Of a DNA stretch of 47,583 nt, positions 1 through 7,766 are shown in pieces. The position numbers were made by a program, and so were the translations under genes. The stretch lies in contig NZ_BMOS01000008.1 of the NCBI RefSeq assembly GCF_014647195.1, forward strand, positions 95,702 to 143,284, in the 5' to 3' direction. Below the pieces are notes generated by a model. That model did no database searches. It was given only the letters and a program-made list of their open reading frames with translations, and was not told the DNA's origin. The DNA comes from Oceanobacillus indicireducens (GTDB lineage: Bacteria; Bacillota; Bacilli; Bacillales; Amphibacillaceae). Position 1 is the stretch's first letter. Each line of letters begins with the position of its first letter.

Positions 1-119
1 TTTGATAGTATCCCCGACTCATTTGCTACCAGTCCCTTTATTGTTTCTTAACATCATCCTAATTCTTAAAAAGAAATATTCCCATCCGAAAAATGTCATC
101 TTTTGTTCGTAGTATTTCA

Positions 120-128
120 TGCTATAAT
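120..128 (+). promoter_or_regulatory. extended -10 promoter for the coiled-coil gene
   Basis: The sequence TGC-TATAAT gives an extended -10 (TGnTATAAT) about 25 bases before the gene's start codon. No good -35 lies 17 bases upstream, which is tolerable for an extended -10 site. The ribosome binding site GGAGGTGA follows at 141-148. Confidence 0.5.
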
Positions 129-153
129 GAATTCAATCAGGGAGGTGATCAAG

Positions 154-462
154 ATGAATAAGGAAGAACAAATCATTGAAATGCTTGAAAAAATCATGGA
201 TAAGCAGGACGAGCACAGCCATATTTTAGAAAACCACGACTCTCAACTTAAGGAACACGGACAATTATTAACCGCGCTCCGTGCTGGCCAAGAACATTTA
301 AAAGCAGAAATCGATGGTATGAAAATATCAAATGCTAAAGAATTCGGAGGCCTGAAAGAAGAAGTAAACACGTTCCTAATCAACCAGGAACTTTTACGTA
401 ATGAATCATGGGCAAATAAAGTCGATATCCAGCGTATTAAGAAAACGATGGGAATGGCCTAG
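154..462 (+). CDS. small coiled-coil protein of unknown function
   Basis: This 102-residue protein has no membrane segment or signal peptide. It is highly charged, with heptad-like spacing of I/L/M residues over roughly residues 1-75 (for example IIEMLEKIMDKQDEH), which suggests a coiled coil that oligomerises. Similar short coiled-coil proteins are common and uncharacterised in Bacillaceae. I chose the ATG at 154 rather than an upstream ATG at 103 because GGAGGTGA lies 8 bases before it, and the upstream ATG would precede the promoter's -10. It has its own promoter and a downstream terminator at 529-562, so it is monocistronic. The function cannot be told from the sequence. Confidence 0.75.
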   Translation: MNKEEQIIEMLEKIMDKQDEHSHILENHDSQLKEHGQLLTALRAGQEHLKAEIDGMKISNAKEFGGLKEEVNTFLINQELLRNESWANKVDIQRIKKTMGMA

Positions 463-528
463 TAAAATTCAGCTAATCTCCAGACATTCCCTCATTTTTT
501 AACTCCATAGAATCTAACCTCAAAAAAT

Positions 529-562
529 AGGTCAGCATCCGTGTTTGACCTGTTTTCTTTTT
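529..562. terminator. bidirectional intrinsic terminator
   Basis: The stem AGGTCA/TGACCT is followed by TTTTCTTTTT on the plus strand and by a T-rich run on the minus strand. It can end the coiled-coil gene and anything coming from the remnant on the other side. Confidence 0.6.
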
Positions 563-585
563 ATCTGCTAATTAAATTGCGTTCC

Positions 586-789
586 TTACCTGGTATTCGT
601 AAAATCAACTGAAAAGTCACCTGGCATTTCTGTAATTGTTTCAAATAACGGACCCGGGTAATTCATCGCTCGTCCGTTCACTCTAAATGGGGACTTCCAT
701 AAAAACACATTTCCCTCATTTGTTGCGTTTTCTGCTCTAACTGATATGATCCCTCCCGGAGCAATATATTGTATATTTCTTTTCTTCGT
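586..789 (-). pseudogene. start-less gene remnant (67 sense codons)
   Basis: A minus-strand frame is open for 67 codons between an upstream in-frame TGA at 790-792 and a TAA at 586-588. It contains no ATG, GTG or TTG with a ribosome binding site near its 5' end. The translation has the composition of a folded beta-rich protein, with segments such as IQYIAPGGIISVRAENA, VFLWKSPFRVNGRAM and ETITEMPGDFSVDF. I do not recognise the family. It is probably the tail of a decayed gene. A much less likely reading is an intact small gene using a rare start such as ATT. Confidence 0.4.
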
Positions 790-803
790 TCATTCCTATA
801 TAC

Positions 804-814
804 TAGTACTACTA
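804..814. promoter_or_regulatory. putative GntR/FCD operator
   Basis: TAGTACTACTA fits the TNGTNNNACNA pattern typical of FadR-subfamily GntR operators. It lies 23 bases before the GntR gene, between a TATACT-like -10 (797-802) and the start. It is therefore a good candidate for autoregulation. Confidence 0.4.
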
Positions 815-836
815 GAATGTATAAGGGGGTAAAAGG

Positions 837-1481
837 ATGCCGATACCTGAAAATCATTCCATATCGGTTCGTTTAACTGCGAAAGACCACGCTTACAATC
901 AAATACAACAATGGATTATTGACGGTACCCTCCTGCCCGGGGAGAAAATAAATGATACCGAGCTCGCACAAGCCCTCGGTGTCAGCCGGACGCCAATTAG
1001 AGAAGCCTTGCAAATTCTTGAAACGGAAGGGTTTGTCAAGATGTTTCCCGGTAAAGCTACCCAAGTTACTGAAATTCATCGGGAATCCATTCATGAGCTG
1101 CTTCCCCCACTTGCATCTTTACAGGTTCTCGCAACAAAGCTTGTAAGTGAAGAGATTGAAGAGAATATAATTATGGAATTGGAAGACATCAATCAACGTT
1201 TCCAAGCGGCGATCGAGACGGAGAACTATTATTCTGCGCTCAAAATTGATGAATTGTTCCACCAAGTAATTGTCGATGCAGCTGACAATACATATATCAA
1301 GCAGCTTGTCCGCTCCTTGCAGGCGCATGTAAGAAGGCATTTCTTCCATAATGGAATCGTTCTTACCAAGGCTTCGATTGCCGACCACCGGAACATTATC
1401 CATTACCTTAAGAAGAAAAAACCGGAAGAGGCTGCAGATATAATGGAGAAAAATTGGTTGAGGACATTAGATATTCTATAG
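837..1481 (+). CDS. GntR family regulator, FadR/FCD subfamily
   Basis: This 214-residue protein has an N-terminal winged helix-turn-helix at about residues 15-80, including LGVSRTPIREALQILETEG, the classic GntR recognition region. An all-helical FCD ligand-binding domain follows at about 90-210, with metal- or ligand-binding candidates such as the His in DELFHQVIV. The family responds to small carboxylates or sugar acids, but the ligand is not predictable here. The ribosome binding site AGGGGGT is well placed before the ATG. A probable operator lies just upstream and a strong terminator downstream. No metabolic operon adjoins it on the same strand; brnQ converges from the other side. It is either autoregulated or controls a distant target. 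Confidence 0.9.
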   Translation: MPIPENHSISVRLTAKDHAYNQIQQWIIDGTLLPGEKINDTELAQALGVSRTPIREALQILETEGFVKMFPGKATQVTEIHRESIHELLPPLASLQVLATKLVSEEIEENIIMELEDINQRFQAAIETENYYSALKIDELFHQVIVDAADNTYIKQLVRSLQAHVRRHFFHNGIVLTKASIADHRNIIHYLKKKKPEEAADIMEKNWLRTLDIL

Positions 1482-1497
1482 ATTAATAAAAAAACTG

Positions 1498-1537
1498 AAC
1501 CCCCGTATAAGTGCTTCATACGGGGGTTTGTTTGTTT
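1498..1537 (+). terminator. intrinsic terminator after the GntR gene
   Basis: AACCCCCGTAT pairs with ATACGGGGGTT around an 8-9 base loop, and the run TTTGTTTGTTT follows. The T run merges with the TTTAT that begins the adjacent repeat element. Confidence 0.85.
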
Positions 1538-1692
1538 ATCACGCATTAACGGTCTGTAATACCCCCATCTCTAAACATAAGGGAAGCTCGAGACGAGAAG
1601 GTGGGGGATATACAGTCCGTCAATCCCTGATTCTGTTCAACTAACATTCAGTGGGGAGGTAAGGAACCCCCCTGAATGAAGTTTCACTTTAT
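1535..1692 (+). repeat. bcr1-like two-hairpin repeat, copy 1
   Basis: This 158-bp element is bounded by TTTAT at both ends. Hairpin 1 pairs ACGGTCTGTAATACCCCCAT with a matching arm that ends in CAGTCCGT about 75 bases on. After a linker containing CTGATTCTGTTCAACTAA, hairpin 2 pairs CATTCAGTGGGG with CCCCCCTGAATG. The element ends with AAGTTTCACTTTAT. Four more copies lie at 12246, 15883, 18742 and 35460. Length, hairpins and TTTAT boundaries resemble the non-autonomous bcr1 repeats described from the B. cereus group, as I recall them. The right end lies 8 bases from the brnQ stop codon. Confidence 0.8.
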
Positions 1693-1699
1693 CAAGTTA

Positions 1700-3061
1700 T
1701 TAATTTGTCTCTGTCGCTGCAGCACTGCCTGTAAACTTTGCAATAATTCCTGTAACGAGGATAACAATTAGCGCCGGGGCTAACCAGCCAAGTCCTTGAT
1801 TATAAAGCGGTAAAAAGGACTCATAGAAATCGAGTACTGGTACCATAAATGCGAAATCGGCAATTTCAAGTGTATCTGTAAGAGTTTTTAAACCATCGAA
1901 AATACTGATTAAGAAAGTTACTCCGATTGTTGCCACGTATACAATACGGGCGTGATTAAATAGTGGTGATAAGAATGTTAAAATGATCAATACAATCGCT
2001 AATGGGTATAAGAACATCAACACCGGAACCGAAAAGGATATGATATTCGTTAAGCCAAAGTTCGCAACAATGAAGGTAATCGTTGAGAAAAAGACAACTA
2101 AAACTTTATAACTGATTTTCGGGAATAAAGTATTGAAATACTCCGCATTTGCAGTCACTAAGCCAATTGCCGTCGTTAAACAAGCAAGAATAATCATGAC
2201 TGCGAGTAACAAGGAACCGACATTTCCAAAGTAATGGGACGCCGCACCACTTAATACCGGTCCTCCATTGTCAAATAAGCCTAATGAGCCAACCGAACCC
2301 GCACCTAAGATTGCAATTCCGATATAAATGGCTCCAAGTAGCGTGATCGCAATGAATCCAGATTTTGTAGCTGCAGATAATATTTGGCCTTTATCTTTAA
2401 TGCCCAATGCTTTAATCGCATTAATTACAATAATAGCAAATACTAGTGACGCAAGGGCATCCATTGTATTATAACCTTCCAAAAATCCTGTAACAAATGC
2501 TCCCTCAATATATCCTTCCTGAGCCTCGCCAATTGCGCCCATTGGATTAAAGATTGCTACAATTAATAGTATTGCCAGCAATAGAACTAGAGCTGGAGCT
2601 AGAATTTTACCAACGTTATCTACTATTTTCGCTGGGTAAAGCGAGAATATTAAAGTAATTGCAAAGAAAATTAATGTAAAAATAAGAAGTCCAGTTTGTT
2701 CGGAACCATTCGGAACGAACGGCATAATTCCCACTTCATAAGCAACTGTACCTGTTCTCGGCGCTGCAAAGAATGGCCCAATCGTTAAATAAAGTAGTGC
2801 TGTAAAAAATACTCCATAAACTGGGTGTACCCTGCTCGATAGTTCTTGCAAGTTGGCACTTCCTGAAAAGGCAATTGCCACGACCCCTAAGAGCGGTAAA
2901 CCAACTCCGGTAATCAAAAATCCGATAACGGCCGGCCATAAATTCTCTCCTGCATACTGTCCTAGCTGAGCTGGGAAAATTAAGTTCCCTGCTCCAAAGA
3001 ATAATGCAAATAACATAAAACCTATTGCGACATATGCGGATACTGATATTTTATCTCTCAT
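1700..3061 (-). CDS. brnQ: branched-chain amino acid:cation symporter BrnQ
   Basis: This 453-residue polytopic membrane protein of the LIVCS family has about 12 hydrophobic segments and imports Leu, Ile and Val with Na+ or H+. Family features include the N-terminal GFMLFALFFGAGNLIFPAQL and the conserved GPFFAAPRTGTVAYE region. I chose the ATG at 3061 because AGGAGGAAGAAAG directly precedes it; a longer frame with 31 more residues has no binding site. A promoter and a CodY-like box lie upstream, which suits repression when branched-chain amino acids are plentiful. The gene stands alone, and its 3' end abuts a bcr1-like repeat. Confidence 0.93.
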   Translation of the reverse strand: MRDKISVSAYVAIGFMLFALFFGAGNLIFPAQLGQYAGENLWPAVIGFLITGVGLPLLGVVAIAFSGSANLQELSSRVHPVYGVFFTALLYLTIGPFFAAPRTGTVAYEVGIMPFVPNGSEQTGLLIFTLIFFAITLIFSLYPAKIVDNVGKILAPALVLLLAILLIVAIFNPMGAIGEAQEGYIEGAFVTGFLEGYNTMDALASLVFAIIVINAIKALGIKDKGQILSAATKSGFIAITLLGAIYIGIAILGAGSVGSLGLFDNGGPVLSGAASHYFGNVGSLLLAVMIILACLTTAIGLVTANAEYFNTLFPKISYKVLVVFFSTITFIVANFGLTNIISFSVPVLMFLYPLAIVLIILTFLSPLFNHARIVYVATIGVTFLISIFDGLKTLTDTLEIADFAFMVPVLDFYESFLPLYNQGLGWLAPALIVILVTGIIAKFTGSAAATETN

Positions 3062-3115
3062 CTTTCTTCCTCCTAGATGTTCTTTAATTAATTCTTTAGT
3101 TAGTCCTTTTGATAG

Positions 3116-3130
3116 AATTATCAAACAATT
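3116..3130 (-). promoter_or_regulatory. CodY-like box in the brnQ leader
   Basis: Read on the minus strand, AATTGTTTGATAATT matches the CodY consensus AATTTTCWGAAAATT at 12 of 15 positions. It lies downstream of the promoter -10, where CodY could block transcription. brnQ is a known CodY target in Bacillus subtilis. Confidence 0.4.
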
Positions 3131-3171
3131 TAATAGAGTTCGAGCTATATGCAATATATCGGCTGGAATCT

Positions 3172-3200
3172 ACTATACTATCTTTTAATACAAAAAACAA
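3172..3200 (-). promoter_or_regulatory. sigma-A promoter of brnQ
   Basis: On the minus strand a -35 TTGTTT (3195-3200) and a -10 TATAGT (3172-3177) are separated by exactly 17 bases. This leaves a leader of about 105 bases. I see no T-box features in that leader. Confidence 0.55.
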
Positions 3201-3349
3201 TAGCTAATCTACAAATTTTTCGACTTTTTCCGCTAAAAGGAAAATCTGGACAAGCGAGGATGTCTGGGGGTTATCTTGTCTGCGAACCTAGAAAGGCGAT
3301 ATGGAAGTTATGGGAGGACTAGTTAAAGCCTGAGGGAAGCGGAAGTAGA

Positions 3350-3507
3350 GACGTTCGTCGAATTAGAGGCCTTATTACCGATCGAAGCATGTGGAATTGT
3401 AGTTGTTTGGCCGATTAGAGAATCTCTATTATCAAACGAAGCTCATCAAGTTGAAGAATTTGAGTGATTAAAGGTGCGATAAACGACTGTAGCACACACG
3501 AGACCCC
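3350..3507. repeat. 52-bp-period degenerate palindromic repeat, locus 1
   Basis: Three degenerate units begin near 3350, 3402 and 3455. Each carries a small palindrome around a GATTAG(A) core, such as CGATTAGAGAATCTCTATTATC. The same 52-bp period, core and flanks occur at 21084-21259. A weaker unit may precede at about 3298. No coding potential is apparent. The stretch lies between the brnQ promoter and the REP array at the glgP end. Confidence 0.55.
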
Positions 3508-3581
3508 GCTAAGAGAAACCAAAAAGAAAGAGAGCAGAACATAACCTGATATTTTACAGTTATGTTCCACTCTTCTAAACT

Positions 3582-3804
3582 GGGACAGTGCCTCTGACCC
3601 CGATGTCCCACTCCCAAACCGAGACAGTGCCTCTGACCCCGATGTCCCGATCCTAAACTGGGACAGTGCCTCTGACCCCGATGTCCCGATTCTAAACCGG
3701 GACAGTGCCTCTGACCCCAATGTCCCGATCTCAAACCGGGACAGTGTCTCTAACCCCAATGTCCCGATCCTAAACTGGGACAGCGTCTCTGACCCCGATG
3801 TCCC
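3582..3804 (-). repeat. tandem array of six REP units, 39-bp period
   Basis: Six direct copies start at 3582, 3621, 3660, 3699, 3738 and 3777. Each has a 28-base REP (GGGACA, then GTGCCTCTGACCCC, then TGTCCC) plus an 11-base linker of the type GATCCTAAACT. Units differ at only a few positions. Each REP can form a hairpin through GGGACA/TGTCCC, and each linker is flanked by TCCC/GGGA. The array starts 2-3 bases after the glgP stop codon, so it would be the 3' untranslated end of the glycogen mRNA. The period is a multiple of three, which opens spurious reading frames through it. Confidence 0.9.
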
Positions 3805-3806
3805 AC

Positions 3807-6254
3807 TCAGGTTGGGTTTATTTTCCATATGTCGTTTACATATTCTTGGATGGTGCGGTCGCTGGAGAATTTGCCGGAATGGGCGATGTTGATGAGGCTC
3901 ATACGCTGCCATTTCATTTTATCCCTGTAGACACTTTCCGCGTATTCATGGGCTTCAATATATGGCTCGAAATCTTTCAAGACGAAATAGGGATCATTAT
4001 GATAAAGAATATTGTAATAGATATCTTTAAATTCAATATCATGGGTACCAAATTCTCCATTATTCAACTGATCAAGAATGCGCCTTACTCGATCATCCTT
4101 GTTATAAATATCACGGGCATGGTACCCGCCGTGCTGATAATAATCCAGTACTTCCTCTGCTCTTAGCCCGAAGATAAACATGTTCTCTTCACCGACCAAA
4201 TCGTAGATCTCCACATTTGCTCCATCCATCGTCCCCATCGTCAGGGCCCCGTTCATCATGAATTTCATGTTCCCTGTTCCGGAAGCTTCTTTGCTCGCTG
4301 TTGAAATCTGTTCACTAATCTCTGCGGCCGGTATGATTTTCTCCGCTAAGCTTACATTATAATTCTCTAGGAAGATCACTTTCAGCTTGCCCTTAGTATC
4401 TTTATCATAATTGACAATCGATGCGACTGTATTGATGAGCTTAATGACTTCCTTTGCTAAATGATAGCTAGGCGCAGCTTTGGCCCCGAAAATGAACGTC
4501 CGCGGTGTCATATCAAGATTCGGATTTTCCTTCAACTCATTGTAAAGGTAAATGATATGGAACACATTGAGCAACTGCCGTTTATATTCATGCAGCCGTT
4601 TAATTTGTACATCAAAGATCGATTGGTCGTCAACAGTTATCCCCATTTGCTGGTGGATAAAGTTGGCAAGTGCAAGCTTATTTTCATTTTTCACTTTCGC
4701 AAATTGTTCAAGTACATCCTTGTCATGTTGGAATCGGAGCAAGCTGATCAATTGTTTTGGCCGTTTGACCCATTGATCGCCAATTATGTCTTGGATGAGG
4801 GAGGTGAGTTTCGGATTCACCTGCATGAGCCAGCGCCTATGGGTAATTCCATTTGTCTTATTATTGAAGCGCTCCGGATAAAGCTCGTGGAATTCTTTCA
4901 TTTCCTTTTTCTTCAAAATTTCTGTATGGATATTGGCGACCCCGTTCACACTAAAGCTTGCGACGATTGCGAGCCGTGCCATATGTACCTGTTCATCGGC
5001 AATAATTGCAAGCTCGGGAATTTTATCCCGTTTTTCCTTATGGTCAAACCATATCCCCTGACAAAAGCGTTCATTAATTTCATCGATGATCATATAAATC
5101 CTTGGAAGTAACTTCTGCATCATTGCTATTGGCCATGTTTCTAATGCTTCACTTAATGTTGTATGATTCGTGTAGGCAAATACTCGTGTCGTAATTTCCC
5201 ACGCCTCATCCCAGCCAAGATCCTCTTCATCCATTAAAATACGCATCAACTCTGGAATACTTAAGCTTGGGTGGGTGTCGTTAATCTGAATGACTATCTT
5301 TTCCGGAAAATGTTTTGAGGAAAGCCGGTAATTTTTCTTAAACTGCTTGATCATATTCTGCACGCTTGCTGAGACAAGAAAGTATTGCTGCTTTAGCCGT
5401 AGCTCCTTTCCTTCATAACTGGAATCATCAGGGTAAAGAAAGCCTGAAAGCTGTTCAATCGAATGCTCGAAATCAAGATGATGATAAAATTCTTCTTGAT
5501 CCCCGGAATTGTCCGGCGCCCCGGATACAGGTTCGGCACTCCAGAGCCGGAGCGTGTTCACCGTCTCATTCTCATATCCGATAACTGGAACATCATAAGG
5601 CACGGCTAAAACTTTATCTGTATGTTCATGATTGATTTCGAGTGAACCGTTACGCCTCTGATGCATTCGGACAATCCCCTGAAACTGGACAACACATGCT
5701 TCTTCCTCTCTCCGCACTTCCCATGGATAAGGTTTTTTCAGCCAATAGTCTGGGAGCTCGACCTGGTTTCCGTGGATAATGCGCTGCTCGAACAATCCGT
5801 AACGATACCTGATTCCGTAACCATGCCCAGGATAATTTAAAGAAGCGAGGGAATCAAGAAAACAAGCAGCTAGCCGGCCGAGACCGCCATTCCCGAGCGC
5901 AGCGTCTTGTTCCACTGTAAAGACGTCTTCTGCTTGGAAGCCAAGTTCTTGAAGCGCCTGATTTGCTTCCTTGAGCATACCGAGGTTCAGTAAATTACTT
6001 TCGATTAGTCTTCCAATTAAAAATTCCATGGAAAGGTAATAAACTTGTCTCGTTTGCTCCGATTTATAACGTTCATTTGTTTTATCCCAAAGCGGCTTCA
6101 CCTGTTCATTGACGACAGCTGCTAAAGCGTAAAACACTTCTTCCTCCGTCGCTTCTTTTACATCAAGACGATATGTCGTGTTTATATACGTTGTCATGCG
6201 TGCTTTCAGGTCTTCTGCAGTTAACCGCTTCAAATTAATTCGCTCCCTGCTCAT
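3807..6254 (-). CDS. glgP: glycogen phosphorylase
   Basis: This 815-residue cytoplasmic enzyme of the GT35 family cleaves alpha-1,4 ends of glycogen with phosphate to give glucose-1-phosphate. Recognisable elements are the N-terminal region with VYYLSMEFLIGR, the glycine-rich ALGNGGLGRLAACFLDS, and the pyridoxal-phosphate motif EASGTGNMKFMMNGALTMGT with its Schiff-base lysine. Length matches the family (about 800). The start overlaps the end of glgA by 20 bases, with GGGAGCGAA-type upstream sequence, so the two are translationally coupled. It is the last gene of glgBCDAP, and its stop is followed at once by the six-unit REP array. Confidence 0.97.
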   Translation of the reverse strand: MSRERINLKRLTAEDLKARMTTYINTTYRLDVKEATEEEVFYALAAVVNEQVKPLWDKTNERYKSEQTRQVYYLSMEFLIGRLIESNLLNLGMLKEANQALQELGFQAEDVFTVEQDAALGNGGLGRLAACFLDSLASLNYPGHGYGIRYRYGLFEQRIIHGNQVELPDYWLKKPYPWEVRREEEACVVQFQGIVRMHQRRNGSLEINHEHTDKVLAVPYDVPVIGYENETVNTLRLWSAEPVSGAPDNSGDQEEFYHHLDFEHSIEQLSGFLYPDDSSYEGKELRLKQQYFLVSASVQNMIKQFKKNYRLSSKHFPEKIVIQINDTHPSLSIPELMRILMDEEDLGWDEAWEITTRVFAYTNHTTLSEALETWPIAMMQKLLPRIYMIIDEINERFCQGIWFDHKEKRDKIPELAIIADEQVHMARLAIVASFSVNGVANIHTEILKKKEMKEFHELYPERFNNKTNGITHRRWLMQVNPKLTSLIQDIIGDQWVKRPKQLISLLRFQHDKDVLEQFAKVKNENKLALANFIHQQMGITVDDQSIFDVQIKRLHEYKRQLLNVFHIIYLYNELKENPNLDMTPRTFIFGAKAAPSYHLAKEVIKLINTVASIVNYDKDTKGKLKVIFLENYNVSLAEKIIPAAEISEQISTASKEASGTGNMKFMMNGALTMGTMDGANVEIYDLVGEENMFIFGLRAEEVLDYYQHGGYHARDIYNKDDRVRRILDQLNNGEFGTHDIEFKDIYYNILYHNDPYFVLKDFEPYIEAHEYAESVYRDKMKWQRMSLINIAHSGKFSSDRTIQEYVNDIWKINPT

Positions 6255-7683
6255 TTAACTGATTTGTCGGTGATACTATATCCTTATAAAGCTCTTTATA
6301 CTGTTTCGCTGACTCCTTCCAAGTATAAGCACCTTTATTTACATTTTTAATAAGCTGCTTCCATTTTTCTGTATCACGATAGATTTCGAGGGAGTAATCG
6401 AGCACATGAAGCAGTTCATGGGCATTATAATTGGTGAAACTGAAGCCATTCCCTTCCCCTGTTTCCTTGTTGAAGGCGGTCACCGTATCTTTCAAGCCGC
6501 CCGTTTCTCTTACAATTGGAACGGTGCGGTATTGGAGTGCAATCAACTGGGATAACCCGCAAGGCTCAAACTTCGAAGGCATCAGTAAAAAGTCGGCACT
6601 CGCATAAATTCTCCGAGCGAGCTGTTCACTGAACGTAAGCAATGTTTTCACCTTATCTGGATATGCCCCTTCAAGATACGTAAAATAATCCTCAAACTCC
6701 TGCTCCCCGGTACCAAGAACAAGGAATTGAATATCTTTTTGTAAAAAATCATCTATGATCCGCTGAACGAGGTGAAGCCCTTTTTGTTCCACGAGCCTTG
6801 TCACCATCACATAAAGCGGCCGATCCGGGTGATAAGTGAAGCCAATTTCTTCCTGAAGCAGCTCGCGATTTCCAAGTTTTTTACTTCGAGCTGTCCGGTA
6901 ATTAATTGGCAGATGCGGGTCTGTCAGTGGATGATATTCCGTGGTATCAATCCCGTTCAATATGCCGATGACATCCGCTTCCCGTTCGCGGATCATTTGA
7001 TGCAGCCCTTCACCGTAGTACGGTTCTTTTATTTCTTCCGCATAGGTTGGGCTTACCGTTGTAATTTTATCCGCATGAAACAGAGCTGCCTTCAAGCTAT
7101 TAATCATCCCGTCCCATTCCATCCCCGCTAAATGTCCGCGGTCTATTTGAAAGAAATCTTCGTAAACATCTGTTGGCATCAGCCCTTGATATTTTAAATT
7201 GTGGATGGTGAAAACTGTTTTTAAATTCGGCAACGGCTGCATGACTTTCGCTAACAGGACGGCAAGACCTGCTTGCCAGTCATGGGCGTGCAGAACGTCT
7301 GGTGTGAAATCAAGCAGGGGAAGCGCTGTAATCACCGCATGACTGAAAAAGACAAATCGCTCTCCGTCATCATAATAGCCGTAAATACCTTTTCGACTAA
7401 AATAATAGTCGTTTGAAATAAAATAATAGACACAGTTTTCATGGGTTAACGTATAAAGCGCAGCCTGCTGTTTTCTCCAGCCGACTTGGACGTCATACGT
7501 CGTAAGATATTCCATTTTCTCCTGCCATTCCTCACCGATCTCATCATAATAAGGTAACATCACCCGTACTTCCAGCTCCTCATGAGCTTGAAGCGCCTGT
7601 GGCAATGAACCAATTACGTCCGCCAGCCCCCCAGTCTTAACAAACGGCACACCCTCTGAAGCAACAAATAAAACCCTCTCCAT
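6235..7683 (-). CDS. glgA: glycogen synthase (ADP-glucose)
   Basis: This 482-residue GT5 glycosyltransferase transfers glucose from ADP-glucose to the growing alpha-1,4-glucan. The N-terminal ADP-glucose motif is KTGGLADVIGSLPQAL, the HAHDWQ motif follows at about 115, and the C-terminal active-site region SKFEPCGLSQLIALQYRTVP with PIVRETGGL is intact. I chose the ATG at 7683 because AGGAGG lies 9 bases before it; a GTG two codons earlier sits only 3 bases from that site. A REPIN lies between this gene's binding site and the glgD stop, the only sizeable gap in the operon. Confidence 0.97.
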   Translation of the reverse strand: MERVLFVASEGVPFVKTGGLADVIGSLPQALQAHEELEVRVMLPYYDEIGEEWQEKMEYLTTYDVQVGWRKQQAALYTLTHENCVYYFISNDYYFSRKGIYGYYDDGERFVFFSHAVITALPLLDFTPDVLHAHDWQAGLAVLLAKVMQPLPNLKTVFTIHNLKYQGLMPTDVYEDFFQIDRGHLAGMEWDGMINSLKAALFHADKITTVSPTYAEEIKEPYYGEGLHQMIREREADVIGILNGIDTTEYHPLTDPHLPINYRTARSKKLGNRELLQEEIGFTYHPDRPLYVMVTRLVEQKGLHLVQRIIDDFLQKDIQFLVLGTGEQEFEDYFTYLEGAYPDKVKTLLTFSEQLARRIYASADFLLMPSKFEPCGLSQLIALQYRTVPIVRETGGLKDTVTAFNKETGEGNGFSFTNYNAHELLHVLDYSLEIYRDTEKWKQLIKNVNKGAYTWKESAKQYKELYKDIVSPTNQLNEQGAN

Positions 7684-7704
7684 TTGCACTTACCTCCTAT
7701 CATT

Positions 7705-7765
7705 GGGACATGGGGTCAGAGCATTTGTCCCACCACTGGGACAAATGCTCTGACCCCAATGTCCC
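7705..7765. repeat. REPIN (two inverted REPs) inside the glg operon
   Basis: A 27-base REP (GGGACATGGGGTCAGAGCAT then TTGTCCC) is followed by the 6-base loop ACCACT and then its inverted partner, giving a near-perfect 61-base palindrome. It lies one base after the glgD stop and ends about 15 bases before the glgA ribosome binding site. In the glg mRNA it would form a very stable hairpin between the glgBCD and glgAP halves. Confidence 0.9.
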
Positions 7766-7766
7766 G

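Noticed and set aside
3062-3171. A T-box or other amino-acid riboswitch in the brnQ leader.
   Set aside because: The leader is only about 105 bases and shows neither a T-box sequence nor an antiterminator/terminator pair.
3582-3804. The regular 39-bp array was considered as a CRISPR.
   Set aside because: The units are 28-base REP hairpins, the 11-base linkers are too short and nearly identical to each other, and no cas gene is present.
3415-3912. A 165-codon minus-strand frame with 13-residue repeats of the type SGSEALSQFRIGT, which looked like a repeat protein.
   Set aside because: The repeats are the translation of the 39-bp REP array (39 is a multiple of 3). The frame also runs through the glgP 3' end in another phase, and it has no ribosome binding site.
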